Shown: piece by piece, positions 32,972 through 41,727 of the stretch
Layout of the letters: every line of letters starts with the position of its first letter
How positions within the stretch are numbered: position 1 is the stretch's first letter
From: Paenibacillus pinisoli
GTDB lineage: Bacteria; Bacillota; Bacilli; Paenibacillales; Paenibacillaceae
Assembly: GCF_003605435.1 (NCBI RefSeq)
Contig: NZ_QXQB01000003.1
Location: 62,001-126,000, forward strand
Direction: 5' to 3'
Length of the DNA: 64,000 bases
The notes under the pieces: generated by a model
Database searches by the model: none
Told to the model about the DNA's origin: nothing
Seen by the model: only the letters and a program-made list of their open reading frames with translations
Translations under genes and position numbers: made by a program

Positions 32972-33871
32972 TCATCCCAATGACTGAAATAGCTTCTGCC
33001 CCTCCCTTACCCACGGATAGATAAAAACCTGAAAGGTATACAGAATCGGTATGCCTGCTATGATAAACAGCACGTAAGAAGTCGATTCCTTGCGGCTGTC
33101 CTTCGCAAGCTCCAGCTTTTCCTTATAATCCGATATCCGGATTCGGAGCAGCTCATAATACTGGCTGCTCTCATGCTGGCGGATCGCATCAATCGTCTCG
33201 ACGAAGCTCATCCCGTCATCCGTGCCGATTCTCAGCTTGAAATGACGCAAAGCCAGGGCAGGGTCGTGATACCATTCAGCCAGCAGGCGCTCCATATCTC
33301 CCCGCATCGCTTTGGTATAAGGCATACACCTCATAAGCTTGGCATGGATGTTGAGGCTGGAATCGGCGAAATACAGCAATTGATTGCTGACGGCATAAAT
33401 TTCCTTCGTAAATTGCAGGGATCTCATCTTATGCGCCGCATGCAGCCAAGTCCGATCGATCCATAGCGCACCCGCAAGCAACAGAGGCAATGCGATCAAA
33501 GCTTGGCACCAGATGGAGGCCAGATCATTCCTGAACACTGCGAGCAGCAAAGCCCCTATTCCCATCCCTATAATCATCGCAAGCTGGCGGAAGAGCATAT
33601 ACCAAGACGGGTCAATTGTTATGCCGCAGCCCGCAAGCAAAACCTCCCTCTGCCGATAAGCGGAATGCTCCCTCTTGATGCCGCATAAGCGAAGCAAGCG
33701 CTCGGGAGGCGAGGAGCCGCGCAGCTTCAGAAAGGAAAGCCTCTTCCATCTAAAAGAGCGCTCCGGCAATAGCTTAAGCAGCATATAGATTCCTGCTCCG
33801 GCAATAAAGAACTGTCCCAGCACGACCCCTGCGCCAAGCCATCCGGCAATCCAATTGTACATAGCCATCAC
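32972..33871 (-). CDS. tadC: Type II secretion F-domain protein, TadC-like
   Basis: The 299-residue protein has an N-terminal helix, two helices near residues 90-130 and a C-terminal helix (YVLFIIAGIPILYTFQVFI), with the T2SSF core FTKEIYAVSNQLLYFADSSL between. TadC is an inner-membrane platform protein of the Tad pilus. It starts 2 bp after tadB. The identity is supported by the gene order tadA-tadB-tadC and fold type, not by a strong motif. Confidence 0.75.
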   Translation of the reverse strand: MMAMYNWIAGWLGAGVVLGQFFIAGAGIYMLLKLLPERSFRWKRLSFLKLRGSSPPERLLRLCGIKREHSAYRQREVLLAGCGITIDPSWYMLFRQLAMIIGMGIGALLLAVFRNDLASIWCQALIALPLLLAGALWIDRTWLHAAHKMRSLQFTKEIYAVSNQLLYFADSSLNIHAKLMRCMPYTKAMRGDMERLLAEWYHDPALALRHFKLRIGTDDGMSFVETIDAIRQHESSQYYELLRIRISDYKEKLELAKDSRKESTSYVLFIIAGIPILYTFQVFIYPWVREGQKLFQSLG

Positions 33872-33873
33872 CC

Positions 33874-34809
33874 TTACATTTTTTTACGAGAGAGCCATAA
33901 GCCCATAAGAAAGGAACCAAAAATAAGCAGCAGCGCATTCAGCAATATGTCGCGACCCTGCGGATCCTGCAAATAATAATAGTAGGCGTTCGCTTGGTTG
34001 TAACGCAGATTGATGCCAATGAATACGGCCAGGAACAGAATTGGCGTAAAGTTGGCTACCCGTATCTCAAGCAGCCGGTGCCGCTCCTGATCATTAGCCC
34101 GGCGCGCCTTTCTCATATCGGCCAGCAGTTCTCTCAAGCTCTCCGAAACCGGAACGCCCTCCGACAATGCAACGCGCAGTATCTGCACAAAATAGTCAGA
34201 CCATAGATGTCCGAGCGAGGCCCCCAGTATCCGCAGACTTGCTTCGTCATCCCCTCTAACCGACAAATTGCGGTACAACTGCTCGAACACCGCCTGCATC
34301 GGGCCAAGCAGCCGTTTCTCTTCGATCGTTCGCTGCAAGGCAATGCGGATATGACTTTCTCCGGTAACCAGATAACATTGATAGAACAGCTCCACAGCAG
34401 GCAAAAAATCAAGCTGGGCGCCCAACCGCCGATGAATCAGCAAGCCCCTCAGCCAAATGTAAGGCGCAAGGCCAACAATCAATCCGAACAGCAGGGCACC
34501 CTTCACCGACTGAAAGAACATCCCGCCTGTTACGACACCCCACACTAGCAGCAAAGCGGATATCCCGAGAAACGCATCTGCCCTAAGTCTCATTCTTAGC
34601 GTCTCCAGCAGCTCTGCTGTATGGCTTCTTAGCCAGGCATACGATTGAAGCCGGTCCGTCAGCATACTGCGCATGCTGTACGGCGACTCGTAAGTTAACC
34701 GGCTCCGAAGCTGCCGCTTGCTCTCGGCCGTAGCCAGAAGCACGCGAATGACGATATAGAATAGAGCAAAGAGAAGCCCGCCTCCGGATAAAAGCAACCA
34801 GTTAGTCAT
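33874..34809 (-). CDS. tadB: Type II secretion F-domain protein, TadB-like
   Basis: The 311-residue protein has an N-terminal helix (WLLLSGGGLLFALFYIVIRV), a helix pair near 95-135 and a C-terminal pair, with the T2SSF domain around VELFYQCYLVTGESHIRIAL. It would form the membrane platform with TadC. The ATG at 34809 follows GGGAGAGACAG and overlaps the tadA stop by 8 bp; longer starts would run inside tadA. Confidence 0.78.
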   Translation of the reverse strand: MTNWLLLSGGGLLFALFYIVIRVLLATAESKRQLRSRLTYESPYSMRSMLTDRLQSYAWLRSHTAELLETLRMRLRADAFLGISALLLVWGVVTGGMFFQSVKGALLFGLIVGLAPYIWLRGLLIHRRLGAQLDFLPAVELFYQCYLVTGESHIRIALQRTIEEKRLLGPMQAVFEQLYRNLSVRGDDEASLRILGASLGHLWSDYFVQILRVALSEGVPVSESLRELLADMRKARRANDQERHRLLEIRVANFTPILFLAVFIGINLRYNQANAYYYYLQDPQGRDILLNALLLIFGSFLMGLWLSRKKM

Positions 34810-36166
34810 CTGTCTCTCCCTTCCCAAGCCATACGCTCGCGCGTTCCGACGGCGGATTCGGATATTGCCAGTCATTCGTTGCCTCATCATAAATCGCCCA
34901 ATCCCGTATATGCACCTCGCCGTTATACCAGCCGACCTCGCCTATGCGGGATACCACTCTGCGGCCGCCAATCAGCCTCATCTCAATGCCGAGCTCGGTG
35001 ACATATTCCGCGATTCGCTTCGTGAGCCGTTCAGGATTCATGCTTCTGCCATCCAGCATGCACATATCGGTAATGGCCTCGGGCACATCCTCCAGCCGAT
35101 TGGCATGAACGGTCGTCATGCTGCCGGTATGTCCCCGCGTACATGCCCGTACGTAGATGTTGGCATCTTCGTCCCTGATCTCTGCATGGATAATGCGCTG
35201 GGGCGACTGGCGCAAGGCCAGCTTGAAGGCTTGAGACGAACGATGGCTTTCGTCTTCCTCTGCCGCTTCGTATTCAATGATGTTTTTATGCGGAAAATCT
35301 CGCCCGAGCATCATCTCATACCGGCCTTCAATCGTGATAATCCGCTCCTCATCCGGCAGCTCGGCAATAAGCGCCTTCATCAGATTGGTCTTGCCAGAGT
35401 TGGTTGGCCCGATAATGACCAGATTGTATCTGGCCTTCAGTGCTGCGATCAGCATAAATGCCATTCGCTCACTTAGCGACTGATACGGCGCCTCCGTTAG
35501 AGCTTGAAGCCGAAAGCTGCGCACGGTATAGAAACGAATTGTCAACGTCGGGCTTGATGTGTAACCGAATCCCGTCATCGTCACGCGCGAGCCGTCCTGA
35601 AGCATGACCTCCGCCCACCGCTTGCGGGGATTAATCCGGTCGTTATTGTACAGCACCAGATTTTGCTGAATGCGCTCAACTTCACGAACACTGTCAAAGC
35701 TATGGGAAGATAACGCAGCCTCCCCGCCTCGCACTTCGTATATTCTCGTTCCAACCACCTGGAGCTCCTCCAGATCATCGCGGCTTGCCATTACCAGCTC
35801 CAGCACATTCAGTCCCACCACTTCCGCGAATAACGCTCCGGCAAGCGTCTCATAAGGATGCTTCCACCCCGGCAGCGTATGAATGCGAAGGCGAATAAGC
35901 CAATCCTCAATCATAGCCAGCACTTGCTCCCGTTCATGCGGGAATCCCAGTACAGCCCTGTTGAGCGTCTCGCTATACTTCCTGCGCTCCTCTTCCGTCA
36001 TGCCTCTGGGCGCGCTCAGATAGGATCTGATTTCCTCGGCAAGCCGAACGAAATCCTCCGCTTCACGAGTCTCCCGTTCCAGAGCGGACTCTTCACGTGA
36101 AGTCGCTTCGCTCTGTATCCTAGCTGCAAATTCCACGATAGAGAATCGGTCCATTACTTTCTTCAT
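34802..36166 (-). CDS. tadA: TadA/CpaF-type secretion ATPase
   Basis: The 454-residue hexameric ATPase has Walker A GPTNSGKTN (Lys259), the Asp-box region IITIEGRYEM, Walker B RIIHAEIRDEDA (324-335) and the His-box segment GHTGSMTTVHANRLED. It powers Tad pilus assembly. The frame extends upstream to 36319, but the ATG at 36166 overlaps the tadZ stop by 4 bp (ATGA) after GGAG, and the extra 51 residues would be out of family. Confidence 0.9.
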   Translation of the reverse strand: MKKVMDRFSIVEFAARIQSEATSREESALERETREAEDFVRLAEEIRSYLSAPRGMTEEERRKYSETLNRAVLGFPHEREQVLAMIEDWLIRLRIHTLPGWKHPYETLAGALFAEVVGLNVLELVMASRDDLEELQVVGTRIYEVRGGEAALSSHSFDSVREVERIQQNLVLYNNDRINPRKRWAEVMLQDGSRVTMTGFGYTSSPTLTIRFYTVRSFRLQALTEAPYQSLSERMAFMLIAALKARYNLVIIGPTNSGKTNLMKALIAELPDEERIITIEGRYEMMLGRDFPHKNIIEYEAAEEDESHRSSQAFKLALRQSPQRIIHAEIRDEDANIYVRACTRGHTGSMTTVHANRLEDVPEAITDMCMLDGRSMNPERLTKRIAEYVTELGIEMRLIGGRRVVSRIGEVGWYNGEVHIRDWAIYDEATNDWQYPNPPSERASVWLGKGETDD

Positions 36167-37011
36167 GAGGAGCCAACTCCGTTCCGGTGCACATTCAGCC
36201 TGCGGTACCATGGCTGCCTGGCCATGGAAGGAAAGGCGCCGCGGACGCCATGACGCTCCAGCAGCTTCGTTGCCTGCTTCCTCATTGCTGCCTTCCCTGC
36301 GGAATCTGTACTCAGCCACTCGTCATAGCTGCCCTTGTCCAAGCTGGCAAACATGGATTCGTTCATTCTGAATTTCCCCATCGGAACGGCTCCCAGCTCC
36401 TTGCATATGTCGTTCATACGATAACCTCCCCTTCTCCATGGATAGTGAACAATGACGCAATCGTACTGGCTGGGCTGGACCTCAAAGAGCGGCGACACGC
36501 CCCCGATCCAGCGCCTGCCGTCCTCCTGAAAGTGCGATAGCGCAGGCGTCGTAACCAGCACCCGCGAGCCGGCTCGCCGGATGCCGCATATCGTGGCGGC
36601 ATTATCCCAATATGCGCCGACATCCAGCACAACAAAGCCGTAAGCCTGCTCCGCTGCATCAAGCAGATGGTCGATCTCATCCGATCCGACGTACTCTGCC
36701 CCCTCCCGGTTCAAGTTGCCGAACAGGATATGCAGATTTCTTCGGCCGCCCAAAGTGTACGCTGCGCCGCGAAGCCTATTCGGCGTCAAGGACGCCGACC
36801 GCAGCTCAGGCTGAAGCCGATCGAGCGTCGAGCCTGGCGCATCCTCCCCCAAGAAGCGATGAAGCTTGGCGCTCTTGAGGTTGAGGCATAGATATCCGAC
36901 CTCTATATCCGCGAGCTCTGCCAGCCTGTAGGCGGCCGCGAAAGCTGCCGTGGTCGTCCCGATATTAGGCGTCGTACCGATAAAGGCGGCAATGGGGGCC
37001 CTCCTATTCAT
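36163..37011 (-). CDS. tadZ: TadZ/CpaE-like MinD-family protein with non-canonical P-loop
   Basis: The 282-residue protein has a MinD/ParA-like fold: strand AAFIGTTPNIGTTTAAF (8-24), switch FVVLDVGAYWD, then SRVLVTTPALSH. The deviant Walker A KGGxGKT is replaced by GTTPNIGTT, without either lysine, as described for atypical TadZ proteins. It would localise the Tad machine to a pole. It overlaps cpaB by 8 bp. The ATG at 37011 is preferred over 37029. Confidence 0.8.
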   Translation of the reverse strand: MNRRAPIAAFIGTTPNIGTTTAAFAAAYRLAELADIEVGYLCLNLKSAKLHRFLGEDAPGSTLDRLQPELRSASLTPNRLRGAAYTLGGRRNLHILFGNLNREGAEYVGSDEIDHLLDAAEQAYGFVVLDVGAYWDNAATICGIRRAGSRVLVTTPALSHFQEDGRRWIGGVSPLFEVQPSQYDCVIVHYPWRRGGYRMNDICKELGAVPMGKFRMNESMFASLDKGSYDEWLSTDSAGKAAMRKQATKLLERHGVRGAFPSMARQPWYRRLNVHRNGVGSS

Positions 37012-37756
37012 CCCGCTCACGCCCTTCACCTTCTCGCTTCGCTTCTCGCGCGTTCTTCATCCGGTCATATGACTCCGGACTGTATGCGATTACAATCTTG
37101 ACGCTTCCTCCCTTGCATAGCCGGTCAATCCGCAGCCATTGCGCTTCCGTCAGATTGAGGTTCACATATTCAATCATGGCATTGGCATCGCGCCTCGCCG
37201 CGTACATGCCCTCCATATTGCTCTCCACAAGCGACATCAGATGCGATTGCTTCAGGCTATCGACCTCTACATTGGCTGAGCTCTTCACCGATGCGACAAT
37301 GACCGGCTCCGGGAAAATTCTCAAGGATTCCTCCTCGGCACCAGACGCATAAAGGGCCACACGGTCCCCTGCGCGAATCCCGTTCGAGACCGACCTTATG
37401 TACTCCCTTGGAATTTGAAAAGTCGACTCCCCTGTCCGCGGATGCAAATAATGCTCGTTCAGCTTCCAGGAAAGCAATGCCTCTCCTTTGCCGAGCGGCA
37501 TAGCCGCTTCCATCCCCGATGCCGCATCTATCTTCGACACCATATCGAGCGTGTATGCCGCGACCGGCAGCCGCCGCAATTCCAGGTCCTCCCGTTCAAT
37601 ACGCTCGCCGGCTGCGATGAACCGATTGGGCACGACTACCGCAACCGTCTCCTGCTGCTCCAATTGATCGCGCTGCACCACATACAATCCGTACACCAGC
37701 GCGGCCGACAGCGCTGCCGCCGTCAGGCTTAGCCATAAGCTGCTACCCCTTCTCAT
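37004..37756 (-). CDS. cpaB: CpaB/RcpC-like SAF-domain protein
   Basis: The 250-residue protein has an N-terminal membrane helix (LWLSLTAAALSAALVYGLYV) and a SAF domain (VPNRFIAAGERIEREDLELR, then GMEAAMPLGKGEALL). This is the usual first protein of a Tad operon and sits outside the membrane. The C-terminus is highly charged (KREGEGRERDE). The ATG at 37756 follows GGGGGAGC, only 28 bp downstream of a terminator hairpin. Confidence 0.82.
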   Translation of the reverse strand: MRRGSSLWLSLTAAALSAALVYGLYVVQRDQLEQQETVAVVVPNRFIAAGERIEREDLELRRLPVAAYTLDMVSKIDAASGMEAAMPLGKGEALLSWKLNEHYLHPRTGESTFQIPREYIRSVSNGIRAGDRVALYASGAEEESLRIFPEPVIVASVKSSANVEVDSLKQSHLMSLVESNMEGMYAARRDANAMIEYVNLNLTEAQWLRIDRLCKGGSVKIVIAYSPESYDRMKNAREAKREGEGRERDE

Positions 37757-37784
37757 CGCTCCCCCTCTTCCGAGCAACAAAAAA

Positions 37785-37828
37785 AAGAACGCATCCAGCA
37801 GCCGCTCCCGGCTACTGATTGCGTTCTT
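37785..37828 (-). terminator. Strong terminator hairpin inside the Tad operon leader
   Basis: AAGAACGCA (37785-37793) pairs with TGCGTTCTT (37820-37828), with inner CAG/CTG and AGCCG/CGGCT stems, followed on the minus strand by TTTTTTT. It lies between the promoter at 37874-37903 and cpaB, so it acts as an attenuator or ends a small RNA of about 85 nt. Confidence 0.85.
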
Positions 37829-37873
37829 CGCATTAGATTGCTCTATCCATTAGACAAACAAGAATTTGAGCCT

Positions 37874-37903
37874 ATAATAGCAAATACATCCTCAAATTGT
37901 CTA
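37874..37903 (-). promoter_or_regulatory. Promoter of the Tad operon or leader RNA
   Basis: On the minus strand TAGACA (37903-37898), an 18-bp spacer and TATTAT (37879-37874) form a good promoter. Transcription would begin near 37866, about 110 nt before cpaB. Confidence 0.7.
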
Positions 37904-37936
37904 CCCTTAATTTTCCGTCCATAACTATCAGTCGGG

Positions 37937-37973
37937 AAAAAAGCCGGTTTGCTGCCGCATCCGGACAGCCGGC
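37937..37973 (-). terminator. Terminator of ndoA operon
   Basis: GCCGG (37943-37947) with CCGGC (37969-37973) and an inner GCTG/CAGC stem form a hairpin followed on the minus strand by TTTTTT. It lies 12 bp after the ndoA stop. Confidence 0.8.
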
Positions 37974-37984
37974 CTATCCCTATT

Positions 37985-38335
37985 TTAAAAGTCGATCAAG
38001 CCAACGCTGATCAACAAAGCGTCGTCTACTTTGCGCATCGTCTCATCGTCCAGATGCGTGATTTTATCCGTCAGGCGCTGCTTATCGATTGTGCGGATCT
38101 GCTCCAGCAGTACGACCGAATCCCGGTCGAAGCCATGAGTTGCCGCATCCATCTCGACATGCGTGGGCAGCTTAGCTTTCTGGATTTGGGCCGTGATGGC
38201 GGCTACGATTACAGTTGGGCTGAATCGGTTGCCAATGTCATTTTGAATGACGAGAACGGGACGGACTCCGCCCTGCTCCGAGCCGACGACAGGTGACAAA
38301 TCGGCAAAAAACACATCTCCGCGTTTTACGATCAA
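37985..38335 (-). CDS. ndoA: MazF-family endoribonuclease toxin EndoA
   Basis: The 116-residue protein has the MazF/PemK fold, starting [20 protein letters not shown] and continuing [11 protein letters not shown] and [11 protein letters not shown]. Length and sequence match B. subtilis EndoA, which cuts RNA at UACAU-type sites. It follows the antitoxin gene by 3 bp. Together they form a chromosomal toxin-antitoxin pair. Confidence 0.95.
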   Translation of the reverse strand: MIVKRGDVFFADLSPVVGSEQGGVRPVLVIQNDIGNRFSPTVIVAAITAQIQKAKLPTHVEMDAATHGFDRDSVVLLEQIRTIDKQRLTDKITHLDDETMRKVDDALLISVGLIDF

Positions 38336-38338
38336 GCT

Positions 38339-38620
38339 CTACACCCCGCTTACGAGACGGCCTAACGTATGGTCGGCTTCTTCCTCCGCTTGAAACGCTT
38401 CCGAGGCCATATTCAGGTTGATTTTTGCCATTTCCATATATCCGCGCTGCATGGATTCACGGATCTGGCGTTTCTTGCGCTCCACCAAATACAGCTTCAT
38501 GGCTTGCCGAATAAACTCGCTGCGATTGGAGTTCTCCTTGGCTACGATACCATCGACCTCCTCAAGCAATTGATCGGGCAAGCTGATCATGATCCTCTTC
38601 GTATTATGCACATTGGCCAC
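38339..38620 (-). CDS. ndoAI: Antitoxin EndoAI (MazE-type, RHH)
   Basis: The 93-residue protein has an N-terminal ribbon-helix-helix (KRIMISLPDQLLEEVDGIVA, then SNRSEFIRQAMKLYL) and the toxin-binding tail RRGYMEMAKINLN-like segment GYMEMAKINLNMASEAFQ. The GTG at 38620 after GGGGGTGC gives 93 residues, the same length as B. subtilis EndoAI; the longer frame to 38665 is rejected. Confidence 0.92.
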   Translation of the reverse strand: MANVHNTKRIMISLPDQLLEEVDGIVAKENSNRSEFIRQAMKLYLVERKKRQIRESMQRGYMEMAKINLNMASEAFQAEEEADHTLGRLVSGV

Positions 38621-38844
38621 CGAACTCGCACCCCCAAGACTTTTCCAAAAACCCCTAATACACATTATGACAAATTCTTGCCATTACTATACTTCATCAT
38701 TAGTATGCCTATCGTATATCAAATATGCTGCATGCGGATTCTGCCCATAATAAGGCTGCTTAGATACATTCGATCTTCGCGGCCGCATTCCCTGCACAAA
38801 ATGATAAATAATCCAATTGGAATAAATTCCAAGACGTTGCCCGC

Positions 38845-40041
38845 TTATATCAAGTGGTTGCTCGTCTTCACAACCGCTCCGCTCTCCGTATAGATCCGCG
38901 GGACGCGCGCGGCTAGCATGCACACAACCTCATAGTTGATCGTGCCCAGCTGATCCGCCACTTCCTCCGCTGTAATGGAGGCGTCTCCTTGCGATCCGAT
39001 CAGCACGACCTCTTCTCCCGCTTCCACAGGAGCCGCACCCGGCTGATTCCGGACAGGGTCAAGCGCAATCATGCATTGATCCATGCAGATTGTGCCCAGA
39101 ATCGGCGTCTTCACACCGCGTACCAGCCCATGCGCCTTGCCGCTCAGCATCCGGCTGTAGCCGTCTGCGTAACCGATCGGCAAAGTGCCAATGAGCTCAT
39201 CCTTCTTCGTAACATACCGCGTGCCATAGCTGATTCCCCATCCCGGCGGCGCGGTCTTCGTCCAGACGATCTGCGTCTTCAGCGCAAGCACCGGCTTCAG
39301 CGCAACCCGATCCTTGTTCACTTCTTCGGAAGGGTACAAGCCGTACATGCCGATTCCGAGACGAACCATATCGCCTGCCCATTCCGGCGTATCGATGCCC
39401 GCGGCGCTATTGGCGGCATGCACGATCGGAATCGTCCAGCCTCGCTGCCTGACACCTTCAACTACGGCTTGAAAGCGCTCGTATTGAAGCTTCGTGTACG
39501 CCTTATCCGCTTCATCCGCCTTCGCATAATGCGTAAATAATCCTTCAACCTCAAGCCCGGGAGTGTTCAGCGACCGCCCGATAAAGGCAAGCGCCTCATC
39601 CCGTCCCAGCACGCCGAGACGTCCCATGCCGGAGTCGATCTTCACATGAACCTTCAGCTTGCGCCCATCCTTGCAGGGCGGCAATTGCCCTGCAGCCTCC
39701 CGTACATCCTCCCGGAACAGGCTGACTGCAATATGATGCTCGCGTGCGATGGCCAGCGCTTCCGCCGGCACGAACCCCAGCACAAGAATAGGCGACTGAA
39801 TGCCGGCCCTGCGCAGTTGAAGCGCCTCGTCCAGAAACGCGACACCCAAAAAATCTACGCCGAAGCGTTCAGCCGCCTCTGCTATTTCGACCGCGCCGTG
39901 ACCGTACGCGTTCGCCTTCACCGATGCCATCAGCTTGCATCCGGCCGGAATGGCTTTCCGTACTGCCTGTATGTTGTGCCGAAGCGCATCCAACGAGATC
40001 TCTGCCCATGTCGGGCGATAATACGATTCCAAGTCGCTCAC
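38845..40041 (-). CDS. alr: Alanine racemase
   Basis: The 398-residue PLP enzyme has catalytic Lys42 in SVKANAYGHG and the catalytic Tyr in WGISYGTRYV. Other motifs are GRLGVLGRDE and DMVRLGIGMYGL. It converts L- to D-alanine for the cell wall. The start is a GTG at 40041 with AGGAG close upstream; the spacing is tight, but the N-terminus matches family length. It is between ydcC and ndoAI as in Bacillus. Confidence 0.97.
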   Translation of the reverse strand: MSDLESYYRPTWAEISLDALRHNIQAVRKAIPAGCKLMASVKANAYGHGAVEIAEAAERFGVDFLGVAFLDEALQLRRAGIQSPILVLGFVPAEALAIAREHHIAVSLFREDVREAAGQLPPCKDGRKLKVHVKIDSGMGRLGVLGRDEALAFIGRSLNTPGLEVEGLFTHYAKADEADKAYTKLQYERFQAVVEGVRQRGWTIPIVHAANSAAGIDTPEWAGDMVRLGIGMYGLYPSEEVNKDRVALKPVLALKTQIVWTKTAPPGWGISYGTRYVTKKDELIGTLPIGYADGYSRMLSGKAHGLVRGVKTPILGTICMDQCMIALDPVRNQPGAAPVEAGEEVVLIGSQGDASITAEEVADQLGTINYEVVCMLAARVPRIYTESGAVVKTSNHLI

Positions 40042-40066
40042 CTTCTCCTCATTGCCAAAAACGAAA

Positions 40067-40120
40067 CAGTCCGAGCAGCAAACATTAATAAAATAATGTT
40101 AAACGTTGCTGCTGGGACTG
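40067..40120 (-). terminator. Terminator of ydcC
   Basis: CAGTCC (40067-40072) and GGACTG (40115-40120) bound a long imperfect stem with inner AGCAGCAA/TTGCTGCT and CATTA/TAATG pairs. The minus-strand tail is TTTCGTTTTTGG. Confidence 0.75.
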
Positions 40121-40189
40121 TCAATGAAATGAGCGCCAGAATTGGCTAGCACCTCTTGGAAATTCGTGAGCCGCTTGGCATACTGCAGG

Positions 40190-41362
40190 TTATTTCTCCA
40201 TTTGTCCTTGCACCGATTGCGCAACCTTTCTCATCTCGACATCCGGCAGATCCGCGCTGGAGAGGCGGAACAGATTGCCTTGATACGTCCAGGTCAGCGT
40301 CTGCAGCGAGTTGTCTTCACTGGTCGTCAGCTCCCCTACCGTCGTGCCCAGATCGATCAGGACGCCCGGCACCAGCGATGTTGCGATATCCTTCGGCTGC
40401 GTCTGAATAATGGTGTAATTGTACTTGCCGTCATATCTTGTAATAATGCCCTTGTTGCCGCCGTAATCGATATCCATGCTGTCCTTGAATGCGACGCCTT
40501 CAGGGAGATAGGACGGCGCCAGCGCGAGGAATGGCAGAGAAGCAGTTCCTTCATTGCCTGTGGACGCGCTCTCGTCCGGGTTGCTTGCCTCTTCGTCGTC
40601 TGTCCCTTCCTTGTCAGGGCTTGCATTCTCTTCAGGCGCCGTTGCTTCGTCCGTATCCTTCTCCGGCGTCGTAATCGTCGGCTTATCGCCGCCGCTGCCC
40701 GTCTCGCCGGAGTTGTCCGTTGCCGGCGGCGTTGCAGCCATATTGGCTTGCGTCTCGAATACGCTCTTGTCGAATTTTTCGCCGAATTTGAACGTATCGA
40801 ACTTCACGTCTACCATGACCGAAGCGTTCGTGTCGCTCACTTCCACTTGTACCGGGCTCAGGTCGTCTTTGTTCAGCCAAATTTTTTGACGGGCCAAGGA
40901 GCCGTTATTGTAATTCGCCATCACATCGAACACGTAAGCGTCGTCGTTGACGGCGAACTGTCTGGAGTTGTCTACAATAATGCTTTGAATGAGGGTCTGA
41001 TACAGGTAGACCTGCCCCTGGTTTTGCGGCCAGTCGCTTTGGAAGCGGAATACCTTATTCAGCTTCGGCGTCAGTACGAACACGCCGTCGTCGTTGCGGA
41101 GCACGATTTGCGTAATGTCCTTTTCCTCGTTCGTCAGCTTGATGCGGTAATACGTCGGCTTCTGGTACGAAACCTCCACTTGATACTCCAGCGGCTGCTG
41201 GCCGGTATGAAGCGTCATCGTCCCGCTTCCCTGATAGCTCTCCATGCTGTTCACTACCTTGTCGAGCTCCTTCACCACGGACTCGGCGTCCTTCGTACCG
41301 CAAGCCGACAATAGTAGTGAGAAGCACACAATAATTGCCGCGGTCCATGTCATGCGACGCAT
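40190..41362 (-). CDS. ydcC: LolA-like sporulation lipoprotein YdcC
   Basis: The 390-residue lipoprotein has lipobox LSAC (Cys21) and a LolA/YdcC-like beta-half-barrel with SYQGSGTMTLHTGQQPLEYQ and KVFRFQSDWPQNQGQVYLYQ. After about residue 235 a linker rich in Glu, Asp, Thr and Ser precedes a C-terminal domain (ITRYDGKYNYTIIQTQPKD). YdcC is a sporulation-linked, mother-cell-expressed lipoprotein. The ATG at 41362 follows GAGGGGATGATTTTC. Confidence 0.85.
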   Translation of the reverse strand: MRRMTWTAAIIVCFSLLLSACGTKDAESVVKELDKVVNSMESYQGSGTMTLHTGQQPLEYQVEVSYQKPTYYRIKLTNEEKDITQIVLRNDDGVFVLTPKLNKVFRFQSDWPQNQGQVYLYQTLIQSIIVDNSRQFAVNDDAYVFDVMANYNNGSLARQKIWLNKDDLSPVQVEVSDTNASVMVDVKFDTFKFGEKFDKSVFETQANMAATPPATDNSGETGSGGDKPTITTPEKDTDEATAPEENASPDKEGTDDEEASNPDESASTGNEGTASLPFLALAPSYLPEGVAFKDSMDIDYGGNKGIITRYDGKYNYTIIQTQPKDIATSLVPGVLIDLGTTVGELTTSEDNSLQTLTWTYQGNLFRLSSADLPDVEMRKVAQSVQGQMEK

Positions 41363-41408
41363 GAAAATCATCCCCTCTGCACTCATAGTATTTTACTGGC
41401 TGATACCA

Positions 41409-41437
41409 TGCTTATGAGGGGACTTGGACATTTATTC
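41409..41437 (-). promoter_or_regulatory. Possible SigE-type promoter of ydcC
   Basis: On the minus strand GAATAAA (41437-41431), a 14-bp spacer and CATAAGCA (41416-41409) resemble the SigE -35/-10 pair, with one mismatch at the end of the -10. YdcC is SigE-controlled in B. subtilis, which gave the reason to look. Confidence 0.35.
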
Positions 41438-41547
41438 GGACAACGTTGACAAGCAGATAAGAATTTTTTTGTTGAGGGAAGCAATGTGCATGCAAGCATG
41501 GATGGCTGCTTGATTCTGCCGTCGCTAATTCTGTTCGCGCAAAAAAA

Positions 41548-41638
41548 AATAAACCGTACATCCCCGAGCTGCGCATTCCAATGTTAGACGGTTTCTAACA
41601 AGCAGAGGGCAGTTCATCTATGGGACGTGCGGTTTATT
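41548..41638 (-). terminator. Large structured terminator after the sulfatase gene
   Basis: Arms 41548-41564 and 41622-41638 pair over 17 bp with two mismatches. Inside is a 6-bp hairpin GTTAGA (41583-41588)/TCTAAC (41594-41599). The minus-strand tail has eight T. With the possible ydcC promoter it accounts for the 41363-41727 gap; nothing else was seen there. Confidence 0.65.
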
Positions 41639-41727
41639 GCATTTGGCAGCGTGTCCGGGAGGCGCTATTTCGTATAAAATGCATCCTTAGACGTCGTTGA
41701 GATGCCGATTAATGGAAACAGATGCTG

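Noticed and set aside
37785..37866. c-di-GMP riboswitch in the Tad leader
   Set aside because: The conserved GEMM core segments were not found; only a terminator hairpin is clear.
37829..37870. tRNA-like segment (TCTAATGGATAGAGCA on the minus strand)
   Set aside because: It resembles a D-arm only; no acceptor stem, TpsiC arm or anticodon stem can be formed.
40142..41314. Plus-strand frame of 390 residues
   Set aside because: It is antisense to ydcC, Arg/Leu/Val-rich and without motifs.
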